Shown here one piece after another: positions 12,430 to 23,606 of a DNA stretch of 64,000 nucleotides. Origin of the DNA: Nicotiana tabacum (lineage: Eukaryota > Streptophyta > Magnoliopsida > Solanales > Solanaceae); the NCBI RefSeq assembly GCF_000715075.1, contig NC_134097.1, forward strand, positions 64,327,190 to 64,391,189, read 5' to 3'. The translations under genes and the position numbers were made by a program. Under the pieces are notes generated by a model. That model was given only the letters and a program-made list of their open reading frames with translations. It searched no databases and was not told the origin of the DNA. Within the stretch, counting starts at the first letter, position 1. Every line of letters starts with the position of its first letter.

Positions 12430-12665
12430 GATGTAGCCCGAGGGGCTGTTGTTATTTCATGTTATTGCCCGAGGGGCTCTTCTTGATCCATTTTTTCCCC
12501 GAGGGGCTGTTCTCGATCCATGTTTTGCCCGAGGGGCGGTTCTTGATTCATGTTATGACCGAGGGGCTGATTACGAGTGATTGTGAGGTAGCCCGAGGGG
12601 CTAGTTCTGTTGATATTTTGCCCGAGGTGTGGTGTATGGTACATGTTTTGCCCGAGGGGCTTTTT
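12430..12665 (+). repeat. GCCCGAGGGGCT tandem repeats in LTR 3
   Basis: About seven copies of GCCCGAGGGGCTGTTCT with a TGATCCATGTT-like tail, period roughly 33-36 bp. A diverged version lies at 22765-22975 in the second LTR copy. Repeat-borne ORFs here (12459-12857) are not genes. Confidence 0.85.
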
Positions 12666-13268
12666 ACGTTTCTATCATTTTTTACTCACTGTTTTTATCA
12701 CTCGTTTGAAACTATTGGAAGATGTTTTAAAAAGGAAAGAGTTTTTACTAAAACTGAGTGTACTATTTTGGAAACGTATTGTATTTGTTGTAGCGTTATG
12801 ACGTGGTTTATGTGTTTTCTTACTGCTCAACTTCTATTTACTTTTATTACTTATTGAGTTGGCGTACTCACATTACTCACTGCATCTTGTGTGCAGATTC
12901 AGGTATTTTTGAATCCGGTAGCGGGTGTTGATTGCTTAGTGGTAGAGTCATCGGAGTTAGCAAGTTAGCTGCCCGACGTTCGCAACCCTGCTCTTCTCCC
13001 TCTTGTCTTCCTTAAACTATTTTTAGTATATTTTCAGACTCTTCATTGTATTCAGACCTTAGTAGATACTCATGACTTGTGACACCCCGATATCGGGCTT
13101 GTGTTATATTTCCGCACTGATTATTTAGGCTTATATTATGATATTTCTTGTTCATTAATGGCTTAAAAATGATTGTTAGAGAATAATGGTTTGATTTGGG
13201 AATTTTGTCGGCTAGCCTAGTTTCACGATAGGCACCATCACGGCTGGCTCGGTTTTAGGATCGTGACA

Positions 13269-13291
13269 CCAATGATGTTTTGTTAAGGTGC
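13269..13291. other. Stray piece of host LTR flank
   Basis: CCAATGATGTTTTGTT plus about seven more bases matches the start of the resumed LTR 2 at 23602 with one mismatch, then stops at the Tat relic. The host flank is thus present twice. Confidence 0.75.
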
Positions 13292-14146
13292 GAGCTCGAG
13301 GGGGCAGTGCTCGGAGATGCTGCTACTGGAGATGAACCTTCGAGGGTAGACAAGGTCCTTAGGCTTTCACTATAGGTGTGCACCCCTTTGCTTCTTTGTT
13401 TTTGTGTAGAGACCCTTTGTAAGCTTTTGTAATCATATGTAAGGGTCCCTCGAGGGTCGTTGTAAGCAAATGTTTATGAATATGAATTTAAAGATATTTT
13501 CTTGACTTCTGCCTTTGTTGTTTGCCGTATTCTTTTATATTTGTAGAAATTCTGAATGTATGCCTCTGCTGACGATTGTCAATATCTAATTCGGATGCGA
13601 GTATTCCTTCCGATCTTTAGTTGATAGAAATGGCTCATTTTCGAGCCCACTGCTATTCCTCGGATCAAGCCTGAAGCGGTCTGATAAGCTCGGGTCATTG
13701 GGACCCTCGAGTCGCATAAAGATAGCGCATCAAGAGATTTCTTAGAGCGGTCTCTGAGTGAAGGTCAGCTTCAGGCACTTGGAGATTTACTTTGAACTTG
13801 ATGTAGATAACCTTCTAAGGCATTGTAGATGGGTCCCTGAGGAGAGATTACCCATATTTAGGCGGTGTCCTGAGGTTGAGCCCTCATGGACGGAGCTCGC
13901 AGTGCTTACTTTTCTTCTCGAGAGGAACCTTTGAGGTCGGATTCCTTCTCGGGACTGGAGACAATGTTGCTGATCTTTTGAAGCCTAACTTAAATTAGAT
14001 GGAGGTTCTCGAGGTCAGGTACCACCTCGGGACTGGAGATAATGTTGTTGGCCATTTGGAGCCTAACTTGGGTAAGAGGACCATTGTTGTTTCCCCACAT
14101 ATATATAGGTTTGCTCCTGCTTCTGTTTGCTAGTTCCGCCATACCC

Positions 14147-16787
14147 ATGACTGCCACTTCAGGGTCTGCCTGGCAAAGAGGGGAGAGTTCTACTCTCAGT
14201 GCTCAGGATCCACGGGAGTTTATTTTGAAGACTATGTCTTCGATAAGAGAGGAGCACCTTAAGCTAGTGAGGAGAGACTGCAGATGGGGCGAGGGGGTAG
14301 CGTTGCAGGTGCTTCCCTCGGATGAGGGTATCACGGACTTTGCCGACAGGTTCCTAAACGTATACCTGTACCCTTTCGCATTAGGCCCCCTTGATGGGGT
14401 CATGCTTGATTTCTGTTTGACGTATCGAGTTACTTTGGTGCAGATACATCCGTCATTTTGGAAAATAGTGTTGATGATGACGTTCTTTGCAGAGAAGGCA
14501 GGGCTTGAATTCATGCTCAGCCATCTTGTCAGGTTGTACCGACCCTTTCATCATCGAGTCTGCTAACCTTGCGGTGCTGTTCGTCCATACCCTTCATTGT
14601 TGACGATGAGGAAGATGGAGATCGAAAATGGATTAGTCGGTTTGTCCGGGTCCAGAAGGATGACATTATTCCTGTGGAATTTATGCCATTCCTCGAGGAA
14701 TGGAATTATATGCGTGAGTAGAGTGCCTCATGCTTTCTCTGATTTGCTCACGGCGGAAGCTAGTTTATTAATCGTATTTGCTCCTTTCTTGCAGCAATTT
14801 TGTGGGCGCCACGCGAAGTTCCTAATCTGCCTGGCTAGGTCCGGAGCCTCATGCAAATATGGAGGCAAGGGTTGGCCTCATGCAAATATGGAGTCGGAGA
14901 TTAGACTCATGCAAGGAGCGAGTAGCAGATAAGAGTAGTGCATTTCTTAGCTGGAGATGTATTCGATGTCTGATGAGCTGATAGATAGTGAATTATCTTT
15001 TTGTACACATGTTTTGCGAATGCTACCATTATGTCCTGCATTCAAAGAAAAATTGTAAGTTTTATGAGGGGAGGTTGGTACTTTCTTCGTCTGCCAGCCT
15101 TGCTCTACTTTGTTCTGAAAGCCCCTTCGAGTCCCCCTGGGTAGCACCTGGCTGTTATGGAAATAGAATTTTCGAGAAATATGCAATTATTGATGAAAAT
15201 AGAGATTTTTTGTAAACATATTGATATATCGAGTAATTTTGATGGACTAGTGACTGTGACATATTTCAAAGGCATTGCAACTATCTCCTATTGGAATTTT
15301 GAGCGTCCTCCTCAAAATTCTGCCCCAATTTGGTAGATGATCCTTGGCCGTTTGCGGATAATAGATCTTGCCGAACCTTCTCCGGAATTTTGAGAATCCT
15401 TCTCAAAATTCTGCCCTAGTTTCTTAACTGCTTACTGACTGTCTGACATATGATGGCGCTCGCTGGACTTGCTCTGGAATTTTAAGGACCCTCCTCAAAA
15501 TTCTACCCAAGTTTCTGATTTTGGAGGAAATGAAAATTTTATTAGGATATGACCTGTGTGTACTCCATTTTTACCTTGTCCCTCGTACAATTGGGAAGAC
15601 ATTTTCCCCTTTTCATGTATTAATTTTGTCGTCGTAGGCATCGGAGGGTCTCCAAGGGTGAGTCTGTGGTCCTCTGCAGAAGCGGAGGGGTTTTCAGCTT
15701 TCGAGATAAAGGATGACAATGGTAAATGGGATATGCATTTGTAGTGTGATGGCGCTCATGGCAGGGAGAAACGGGGCCGAGTCCTTGAGGAGGGAACATC
15801 GCCCGAGCCTGCTACACCCGAAGTTTTCGGTTCTGGAGAGGTGGTTTCTCCGAACAATCATGCTTCAATCGGTACTGATTCTTCCCGGGCAGAAGGGACT
15901 AGATTAATAGAGATGTGCTCGGCCTTCGAGGAAGTCTGCCAACTTCACTTTGCGGTGAGCTTCGGCACAGGCCTTCCGAATCTAGCATCTTCCCTTCCTT
16001 ATCGAGTTTTTCTTTTGCAGGCCTTTGACAGGCTTAGGTCATAGCTGCACCGCCATGGAGCTAGGCTCCGGAAAGCTCTGAATTAGGGTAGGTCCCTTGG
16101 GCTCCTTTGCGAGGAGAAGGAAGTTGAGCTGGCACACTGGCGATATGAGGCGTACCGGAGCTCAAATTATGAGAGCTATTTGATGGAGTTGGTAACTTTT
16201 CGTACCAAGCAGGTATGCATTTCGCTTCTTAACCTCTTAGGTTAACTCTTCGCCTATACTGGCTACAGAAAAAGACGGAGGCCCTAGAACGCATCAAGGG
16301 TGAAGAAGACCAAATCAGGAATGATTGCGTCGAGCTAAGAGCTCAGGCGCACGTTCAAGCTTCAGAGGAGAAGGGTGCCTTGGCTAAAGTTCCTACCTTC
16401 GAGGTCCAGCTCCACTTAGTTCGTGATAATGCTTCAGTTCAAGCGGATATGATCACGAAGCTCGAATCTGAACTTTCAAAGGTCAGGGCTGAGATCGTTG
16501 AGGCTCGGACCAAAGCTGCACTGAGCCGGGCTAAGGCTGGTCAGGAGATAGAGATTTATTTGAAGGATGCTACCGATGCCCAAGCCGAGTTGAAGAGGGT
16601 CCTCGATCGTGAAGAGAGGATCAAAGAATATGCTCATTGCAGATCCCAAAGAAAGGTTCTCGAGGAGATCGGTGTTAGGGGTTTTGTTCTCCCGGAAGAG
16701 TTGGCGCGAGTGAGGGTAGACGAGTGTGACGCTCGGTCACTTTGGTCCAACGCTGAGGAGAGTGAAGATGAGGATGGTAGGCCGTAG
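14147..16787 (+). pseudogene. Antisense extra ORF (aORF) of the Tat element, with introns
   Basis: Lies opposite to the element's gag. Exon 1 from ATG 14147 encodes an acidic-start protein with the segment RFLNVYLYPFALGPLDGV, resembling the many Solanaceae retroelement proteins of unknown function with a plant mobile domain-like N-terminus. A one-base shift near 14555 breaks it; in the next frame it runs to a GTGAGT donor at 14714. Likely introns: 14714-14794, 15955-16020 and 16213-16268, all GT...AG; the last two join exons in the same frame. The final exon is a Lys/Glu-rich coiled coil (LESELSKVRAEIVEARTKAA) ending EESEDEDGRP at 16787. Internal stops near 16041 and 16083 also disable it. 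The part between 14930 and 15750 is not clearly coding. The function is unknown. Confidence 0.65.
15290..15505 (+). repeat. Three hairpin units GAATTTTGAG...CTCAAAATTC
   Basis: Stems at 15294-15303/15311-15320, 15385-15394/15402-15411 and 15477-15486/15494-15503, each with a 7-base loop and each followed by TGCCC or TACCC. The first two are perfect; the third has one mismatch. They lie in the non-coding middle of the antisense ORF region, possibly in an intron. Confidence 0.8.
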
Positions 16788-16789
16788 CC

Positions 16790-18500
16790 CTTGGGGTGCG
16801 GGGCGTAGACTTTGCCATCTTGTATGTTGATATTTTCAGTGTGCGTTTGTAGATAGAGGATGCGCTTTTTCATGTATGTAAATAAAAGAAAACTTGAAGT
16901 TTTATTTCTTATGTACCCCTTTCTGCTTTGCTTCTGACCAAGTGGCCTGGTTTTGGAGTCGGTGAGAATCCTTAGATTCATTATATGGCTCCGGGGCTCA
17001 TCAGGCAGGCCCGGGGGCTCTTATGCGCTCAGTTGATGCAGCCTTTAGTGTAAGTTGGCGTTAGAGCTCTTATGCTTTTGCTCAACTATTTTGGGTTTAG
17101 TCTCTGAGTCGGGCTTCGACTCGAGCTCATTCTACCCTCAATCTTTTTGTGTCTGCATGGGTGGGCGACAATTTCTCTTACGCTTTGCCCTTGGGCATTT
17201 GTATTTTAACTATTTTGGTTCAGTCTCCAAGTCGATTTTGACTCGAGCACAATTGACCCTCAAGTTCTGTATTTGCATGGGCTGGTGACAACCACTCTTA
17301 CGCCTTGGGTCAAAGTGACCTTTTATGTGTGTGGCCCTGAGGCTCATGAGCCTGGCGACGATAGCTCTTACACTTTGCCCTTAGACATGTGTAGTTAACT
17401 ATTTTGGATCTGGTCTCCGAATCGGGTTATGACTCAAGCTCATTTTGACCCTCAAGCTTTCAAATTTTAAGCTGGATATAGTGGCTCTTACGCTTTTGGT
17501 CGATGTGACCTTTTAGTGTGTGGCCTTGAGGCTCGTTAGGCTGGCAACAATGGCTCTTACGATTTTGCCCTTAGGCATATGTAGGCTTTGTTTTCCTCTC
17601 GTTAAGGTCTTTTTTGAAATGATTTTGCCTAACCGGTCGTCGGTTCGGGAAGAACATCGATTTCAAGTCATTTGCGGCGATGTTCGAGCACCTCGGAAGG
17701 TTTATCTCATAGGCTGTTCGAAGCCTTGTGATTTGGAGCTAACATGGTCGAAGCTCTTTTGCCTGTAGAGGGTAGCTTGTTTAACCGGTTCTTTCCGAAG
17801 TAGATTCGAAGTAATGGCCTATGAATTTGTAGCGACGGTCAGGCGTCCCCGAGTCGTGTTAATTCGGCTGGTACAGCCGTATGACCATAGTCATTTGTGT
17901 TTGGCCAGAGCCATTTTTGTCCCGAGTATAGTAGTTTGGGCGTCTATATCGAGGGTATGCCTTTTTAGTGGTCTTACAAATTCGATATATATCCTAAACT
18001 TCGGGATCGAGTTTTATGCCTGTAGTAAGGTCTTACAAAATTTTCATGTCTTTTGAGGTCTTACAGTTTCGTTGACACTTGGTACAAGTGTGATTCATGC
18101 CTTGCTTAAGGTCTTACAATTTTGTTGACACTTGGTACAAGTGTGACTCATGCCTTGCTTGAGGTTTTACAGTTTTGTTATACTTGGTACAAGTATGATT
18201 CATGCCTTGCATGAGGTATTACACTTTAGTTGATACTTGGTACAAGTACGATTCATGCCTTGCTTGAGGTCTTACAGTTTAGTTGATACTTTAAATAGGT
18301 CTCACTAGACCGAGTCTGCCCGCTCGGGGTCTTATGGCCTCGAGTTTTTAAGTGAATAGTGATTGGTGATAGTCACCGAATCATCAAGTTTGCTTAGGCT
18401 TGGAGGCTAATACTCATGAGCTCGGAATTTCCTCATTGAGGGCTTATGTCTTTTGGAGGTTCCGACCCTAGGGTCATGCACTTTACGAGTTTGTAACGCC
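16790..18500. repeat. Tat untranslated region between antisense ORF and gag, repeat-rich
   Basis: No credible ORF. It contains four or five imperfect copies, roughly 110-170 bp apart, of a block with GCTCTTACGCTTTGCCCTT and AACTATTTTGG (17040-17570), then the 62-bp repeats listed separately. Pol should lie on the gag side of this stretch and has been deleted. Confidence 0.6.
18045..18300. repeat. About 60-bp tandem repeats, four copies
   Basis: Copies of GTTGACACTTGGTACAAGTG with TGATTCATGCCTTGCTT and GAGGTCTTACAG. CTTGGTACAAG is itself palindromic-like. They are well conserved relative to surroundings. Confidence 0.8.
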
Positions 18501-19489
18501 AGTCTTCAAATGTTAGGGACATTTTTTCCCTTTTGAAGATACCTCGTGATTTTTGGGTCGTCTTGTTGAGAGATTATGAGCATGGAGTTCTGACCCTGAG
18601 GCCATGCGGGTGTCGAGTTATTGACGCTAGTCTCCAAATATTTTGGGGCATTCTCGGTGGAAGGATCCTTGCTATGAGAATGCTGAATTTTCTTTGGAGT
18701 ACGAGATGCTTTGGCAAAAGATATTCTTTGATTGTTTGGCATGAGTACATGTTGTTTTGTTGCCATGGGCCCGGCTTATGCGGACACGATTCACTTGACC
18801 GTCTATGTCGTTGCCCTTTAGTGCGCACGTATATGCAGTGACATGTTCGTTGGGATCTGAGGTCCCATTGTATTTTGGGAGTTCTGGCATTCTGAACTTC
18901 TTTGGAATGAGTTTCGGAGTCTCTTCCTATGGGAATGGCCGTTGTACGAACGGGGTTCTTCCCGGGATGTGCTCGGGATTTGGTAGACTCTAAAGTTATA
19001 GGTTTTGTCCTTCTTGTCGTTGGCTGCTATCATTTTCTCGCGCGACTTGATCCTTTTGGTGAGGTCCTCCAGCATTTTTACCATAGCAGGATTGGCTACT
19101 GACTCGTTGTTGCTCGATCTCTCCGGTACCTGTTCGGTCGGGGGAGTAGTTTTCGATGCAACTATGCTGGGAGTCTTCGGGTGGCTTTGCAGCTGAGCAA
19201 TAGCCAACTGTTGTGCCTGCAACATTTCAAAAATAACATGAAGACTAACTTCATGTTCTTCCCGAGCTGGGATTTTTTGGGCTTCCTGTTGGTCGCCATG
19301 TTGTGTGCTCCTGTCGGTGTCTGAGGTTTCATCGACCTGCTGCGCGTCCTATTAATCCGCGTCCGCTGGAATCGGTCCTGGTGCGTTATCGGGGTTCTGT
19401 GGTGGTGCGCCAACAATTGGAACAGCCACCCCGTTTTCTCTGTCATTTTCAAGGTTGTCGTTCTCAACTCTTTTCACTGAGCCAGACAT
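18500..19489 (-). pseudogene. Tat gag pseudogene
   Basis: Starts at ATG 19489 (MSGSVKRVEND), close to the PBS, which fits gag. The frame is interrupted by adjacent TAA TAG near 19350, then continues with EMLQAQQLAIAQLQSHPKT and VKMLEDLTKRIKSREKMI. Near 18905 a frameshift leads to MPELPKYNGTSDPNEHVTAY, a hallmark of Tat-lineage gag proteins, after which coding sequence decays. No zinc knuckle or protease follows. Confidence 0.8.
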
Positions 19490-19585
19490 TTTGACCTGAA
19501 ATCGAAGATCTTGGACAAGAAAAGGGTGAAAGATAACTTGTGTTGCGTAACGAAACTAGCAAGAAAATAATCACTATTATTTTTA

Positions 19586-19603
19586 GCCCCACGATGGGTG
19601 CCA
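19586..19603 (-). other. Primer-binding site of the Tat element
   Basis: Minus strand TGGCACCCATCGTGGGGC, two bases inside the LTR end. It matches the form usual in Tat elements (TGGCGCCCACCGTGGGGC) with two changes. Confidence 0.75.
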
Positions 19604-19606
19604 AAC

Positions 19607-20371
19607 TGTTTACCGTGAAAATGGTAACAACAATTAAATTTGTTGATAGGACTCTAAAAATATGTGATCTATTTTTATGTTAGTTGTTTAAGCAGTTGAT
19701 GCTAGATGTGTGAAGCTTAACGGCGAAATACAAACTAAATCAGAGTTATTATCAAACCAATGGGCTAGCTATTCGGGCCTCGAACTGACCGATGAGGGGC
19801 CTCGAGGTTGATTCCTGGGCTCAGGCTCGAGCTATTGGGGATAATCGGGGAAGGTCTAACAGTTAGGATATAATCAAGGCCAATAAATATATTGGCTCTA
19901 TATGGCCAATAATAAGCAATAAATGAAGAACAAATATGAGAATATTAAGCAATAGATAAAAGCGATAATCTCGAGCGAGCAAGTTAGAGAGAAAAGAGAG
20001 AGAGTTGTTATTTATCTTGTGTAGAATAGTTGGAGCCACAGCAGCCCTCTACAAAGTGGTAAGGATCCCCTTTATATAGGAGGGGAAATCCAACATAGTA
20101 CAAAATGCATTAATTGTAAAGGTAGGGAGATGGGATGGCTGATGTGACACCTTGATACAGTCTCCGGACAGGCCGGCTTTGTCATAATTAGTCGTGTACT
20201 TTGGGAACCCCCTATTTTACTCTAGCCTCGATCAATATTCTCTTTAGGTCGGGCATCGACGAGCTTTGAGGGAGGGAACTCGGTCACAGCTTCGCGTCCT
20301 CGAGGCCTCGAGGTGTTCCTCTGAAATGACCTAATAGCAATAAATTGGACCCTCTGATTTCGCTGCATACA
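19607..20371 (-). mobile_element. Tat 5' LTR
   Basis: 765 bp. The minus strand begins TGTATGCAGCGAAATCAGAG and ends ATGGTAACA-type sequence up to AAACA at 19607. A TATA box CCTATATAAAG lies at 20070-20080 on the minus strand. The LTR at 44800-45537 shares both ends and the TATA box. Confidence 0.85.
20070..20080 (-). promoter_or_regulatory. TATA box of the Tat LTR
   Basis: Minus strand CCTATATAAAG; the same motif is at the equivalent place in the other LTR of the family (45093-45103). Confidence 0.65.
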
Positions 20372-20559
20372 GACTTGATGAGGGTATACCTTTTCAGAAA
20401 AGGGCTATGTGTTTGAGTTAAAGATACTTCCTTAGTATTGTGGCACTCTCTTGTTGAATAGACTGATGATATTCAAGTTTGCTTGGTAGCACAGAAGAAT
20501 TATAGGAGTATCCCTCGTGGAATGATCAAGTATCAGATGTGTGTTAGATGTTCGGGCAG

Positions 20560-21070
20560 TGTAGCTGGGATCGGATATGGTGATACATGTGCTTTATGGA
20601 TTTGAAGAGCCGAGTGGATCCTTTGTTGCTTAGTATGTCAGATTTGGATGTGATATTAGGTATGGATTGGTTGTCTCCGTGTTGTGTTATTCTGGATTGT
20701 TGCGCTAAGATGGCGACATTGGCTATGTCGGGGATGCCACGGATTGAGTGGCGAGGTTCGATGGATTTATGTTCCCAGTAGAGTGATTTCATTTTTGAAG
20801 GCCCAGTGGATGGTTGGGAAGGGTTGACTTTCTTATTTGGCATTCGCGAGGGATGTCAGTGTAGAGACTCCTACCATTGATTCAGTTCTGGCGGTGAGGG
20901 ATTTTATGGATACAGACCTGTTGGGCATGCCGCCAGACAGGGTTATTGATTTGGTGCCGGGCACTTAGCCCATTTCTATTATATTGTATCGTATGGCACC
21001 GGCGGAGTTAAAAGAGTTGAAGGAGCAGCTTTAGGAACTCCTTGATAAAGGGGTTCATTGGTAGGCCAAT
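20560..21070 (+). pseudogene. Ty3/gypsy protease/RT-boundary remnant
   Basis: Readable pieces: VILGMDWLSP (C-terminal protease region), RVISFLKAQ, then VRDFMDTDLLGMPPDR and RMAPAELKELKEQL, the linker before RT. All these are typical of Tekay-like pol, and the parallel pieces occur at 34250-34700 on the minus strand. Several stops (for example at PGT*PIS and QL*EL) arise at Gln codons. Confidence 0.75.
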
Positions 21071-21724
21071 ATAGATGTGTGTTCTGCATCGAGTCGGCTT
21101 GGTTGACTCCGAGTTGTTATTGTTGAGGGATGTGTTGATTCAACTGTTATTGAGCTTATTAGTGATCTGGGGAGATCTATGAGTTACCTCCGTGTTGCGA
21201 GGCATTAGGATTTGTTGGTTATAGGTACATGTGGTGTGGTTTTATTTGGGTCTCTCAGTGGAATTCGAGTGAGAAGATTATTGGGTATTGCTCGATAGAT
21301 GGCGTATCGGTTGTGTCCTTTAGGGTTTGTGTAATGTTATGTCAATTGCTTCGTCGTGGTTATGATGATTTGCTTTTGGTTCTAGATATCAAATTACGCA
21401 TGGTTGTTGATTCAAGCATAGTGACTTGAGGTGTTTCATTTGGACCAGTGTTTGGATGAGGTCGCGCATTGGAGCGAAGTTATGTGGAGGTATGATCCTT
21501 CGGGTTAGATTCGTGTGTTCTGGTTCTACGACGTGTGATGGGTTCTCAACATTGTATTGTGGTGGTACTAGTGAGCTTGTGGTACAGCTCTCTCATTTGA
21601 GTCATTTTTCATGATTTTAGTACGTTCAGATTGTTGCTTATTGGTATGCGGATTGCACGAGTTGTGGCTTTAGATGGTATTGATGTGTCATGTCACCAGA
21701 GTAGTTGTGTTAATTCTTATCATG
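21071..21724. other. Decayed gypsy internal sequence, unassigned
   Basis: No domain could be recognised; short ORFs only. Its position, between pol scraps and an LTR in the same orientation, suggests degraded retroelement sequence. Confidence 0.4.
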
Positions 21725-23601
21725 ATTAAATTTGATTAAATCCCTTGATTATGTCTTGATTCTTATCATTTAATTTGGGTATTTGGAGTGAAAATTGGGA
21801 AAATGAAAGAAGGTTTGGAGAGTTGATTTTGGGGATTTGGATGGCCATTTGATGTCGGATTTTGGTGAATTTGATATGAGTAGACTCGTGAGCGAATGGG
21901 TTTTCCTGTTTTGTGATTTTTATCGAATTTCGAGACGTGGGCTCGAGGGGCCAAGTTTGAGCCAATTTCGGTATTTTTGAGTTAATTTGATTATTTTCGC
22001 TTGGGCTTTATTCCTTTAGTGTATATTGATGATAATATACTGATTTTGGTTAGATTTGGAGCATTTGGAGGCCGATTTGAGAGGCAAAGGCATCGCAGGC
22101 TAGAGTTTGGACCGATTTGAGGTAAGTAATGATTGTAAATGTTGTCCTTAGGGTATGAAACCCCGGATTTCACATCATTGTGCTACTTTGAGGTGATGCA
22201 CACGCTAGATGACGAGTGTGGGGTCGTGCACCATTGGGGATTGTGAATTGGTCCGTCCCGTACGACTGTTAAGTCGTATATTTGATTGAAAATTATTTGA
22301 TATCATTGTGTTTTGGAAAGTATTACCATGTTTTGGGTTGAATACCACATTTGGGCCTCATGCCAACTGTTTTGGACCCTTAGGGGATGTTTACAACTAT
22401 TCCTCACTGTTTTGACTTCATATTTGTACTTAGTCAGGCTGTATTCTACTGTTTTCATAAATCAGCCGTATTTACTCCGTTTTGATATTTTAAATGACAT
22501 TTTGGGCTGAGCATCATGTTATACTGTTTCCCGAGTGGGCCTGTGTTGTGAGGATATTATGGGATCGGGCTGCACGCCGCAACAAGTTGTTACTGATTCA
22601 TGATTATGAGGTCGAGGGCCTGATTTGTTACGCCACGAGGTGGCTTGTTATGAGGCCGAGAGCCTGTATGATTATGCCATGAGATGGCTTGTTATAGTGC
22701 TTGGGCTGTAGGATCCCCTCCTGAGTCTGAACACACCTAGTGAGCACGGGTACCCAATGTGAGTGATGTGATGTAGCCCGAGGGACTGTTCTTGATCCAT
22801 ATTTTTCCTGAGGGGCTATTCTCGGTTCATGATTTGCACGAAGGGTGGTTTTTGATTCATGTTATGCCTGAGGGCCAGATTACGTGTGATTGTGAGGTAG
22901 CCCGAGGAGCAGGTTCTATTGATATTTTGCTCGAGAGGCGGTGTATGGTACATGTTTTGCCCGAGGGGCTTTTTATGTTTCTATCATTTTTACTCACTAT
23001 TTTTATCACTTGTTTGAAACTATTGGAAGATGCTTTAAAAAGGAAAGAGTTTTTACTAAAACTGAGTTTGATTTACAAAATAAACAATTTGTGTACTGTT
23101 TTGGAAACGTACTATATTTGCTGTAGTGTTATGACGTGGTTTACGTGTTTTCTTACTGCTCAGTTTTCATTTACTTTTGTTACTTACTGAGTTGGCATAC
23201 TCACATTACTCCTTGCACCTTGTATGCAGATTCAGGTATTTTTGAACCCGGTAGCGAGTGTCGATTGCTCAGTGGCAGAGTCATCGGAGTTAGCAAGGTA
23301 GTTGCCCGACGTTTGCAGCCCTGCTTTTCTCCATCTTGTCTTCCTTAGATTGTTTTTAGTATATATTCAGACTCTTCGTTGTATTCAGGCCTTAGTAGAT
23401 TCTCGTGACTTGTGACACCCCGATATCAGGCTTGTGTTATGTTTCCGCACTGATTATTTAGACTTATATTATGAGATTTCTTGTTCATTAATGGCTTAAA
23501 AATGACTGTTAGAGAATAATGGTTTGATTTGGAAATTTTGTTGGCTAGCCTAGTTTCACGATAGGCGCTATCACGGCTGGCTCGGTTTTAGGATCGTGAC
23601 A
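21725..23601 (+). mobile_element. LTR 3 second copy, 5' truncated
   Basis: Aligns with 11362-13268, including the GATGATAATATACTGATTTT segment, the GCCCGAGGGG repeats (here degraded, 22765-22975) and the GGATCGTGACA end. It lacks the first 1.25 kb, including the CpG tract and TATA-like box. It is followed by the same CCAATGATGTTTTGTT flank as the complete copy. Confidence 0.88.
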
Positions 23602-23606
23602 CCAAT

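Larger units (their letters stand above)
10110..13268 (+). mobile_element. LTR 3, Tekay-like Ty3/gypsy, complete
   Basis: 3,159 bp running from TGTAACGACCCGACAGGTCG to GGATCGTGACA, so it has TG...CA ends, with CCAAT on both sides. No PBS follows it, so it behaves as a solo LTR within LTR 2. No coding sequence: the ORFs here are accidental. It has a CpG-word tract (10865-11225), a TATA-like box (ATTATAAAG, 11234-11242) and a tandem repeat further downstream. Confidence 0.88.
13292..20371 (-). mobile_element. Tat-lineage Ty3/gypsy relic (Retand-like), minus strand
   Basis: On the minus strand: 5' LTR (20371-19607), PBS, gag, a repeat-rich untranslated region, and an opposite-strand ORF. The order matches Tat elements that carry an extra antisense ORF. 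Protease, RT and integrase are absent and so is the 3' LTR; the left edge is truncated at about 13292. A second relic of the same group in the opposite orientation (43116-45537) shares the region corresponding to 13300-14050 and the LTR, which helps fix the boundaries. Confidence 0.8.

Noticed and set aside
12459..12857. 132-residue ORF with repeated LPEGLF
   Set aside because: Generated by the GCCCGAGGGGCT tandem repeat of LTR 3.
14203..14514. Minus-strand ORF opposite to the antisense ORF exon
   Set aside because: A shadow of the plus-strand frame that carries the recognisable RFLNVYLYPF segment; no similarity of its own.
10110..23601. The two LTR 3 copies as 5' and 3' LTR of one element
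   Set aside because: No PBS follows the first copy; both are followed by the same host flank, and the DNA between them is mostly a minus-strand Tat relic.
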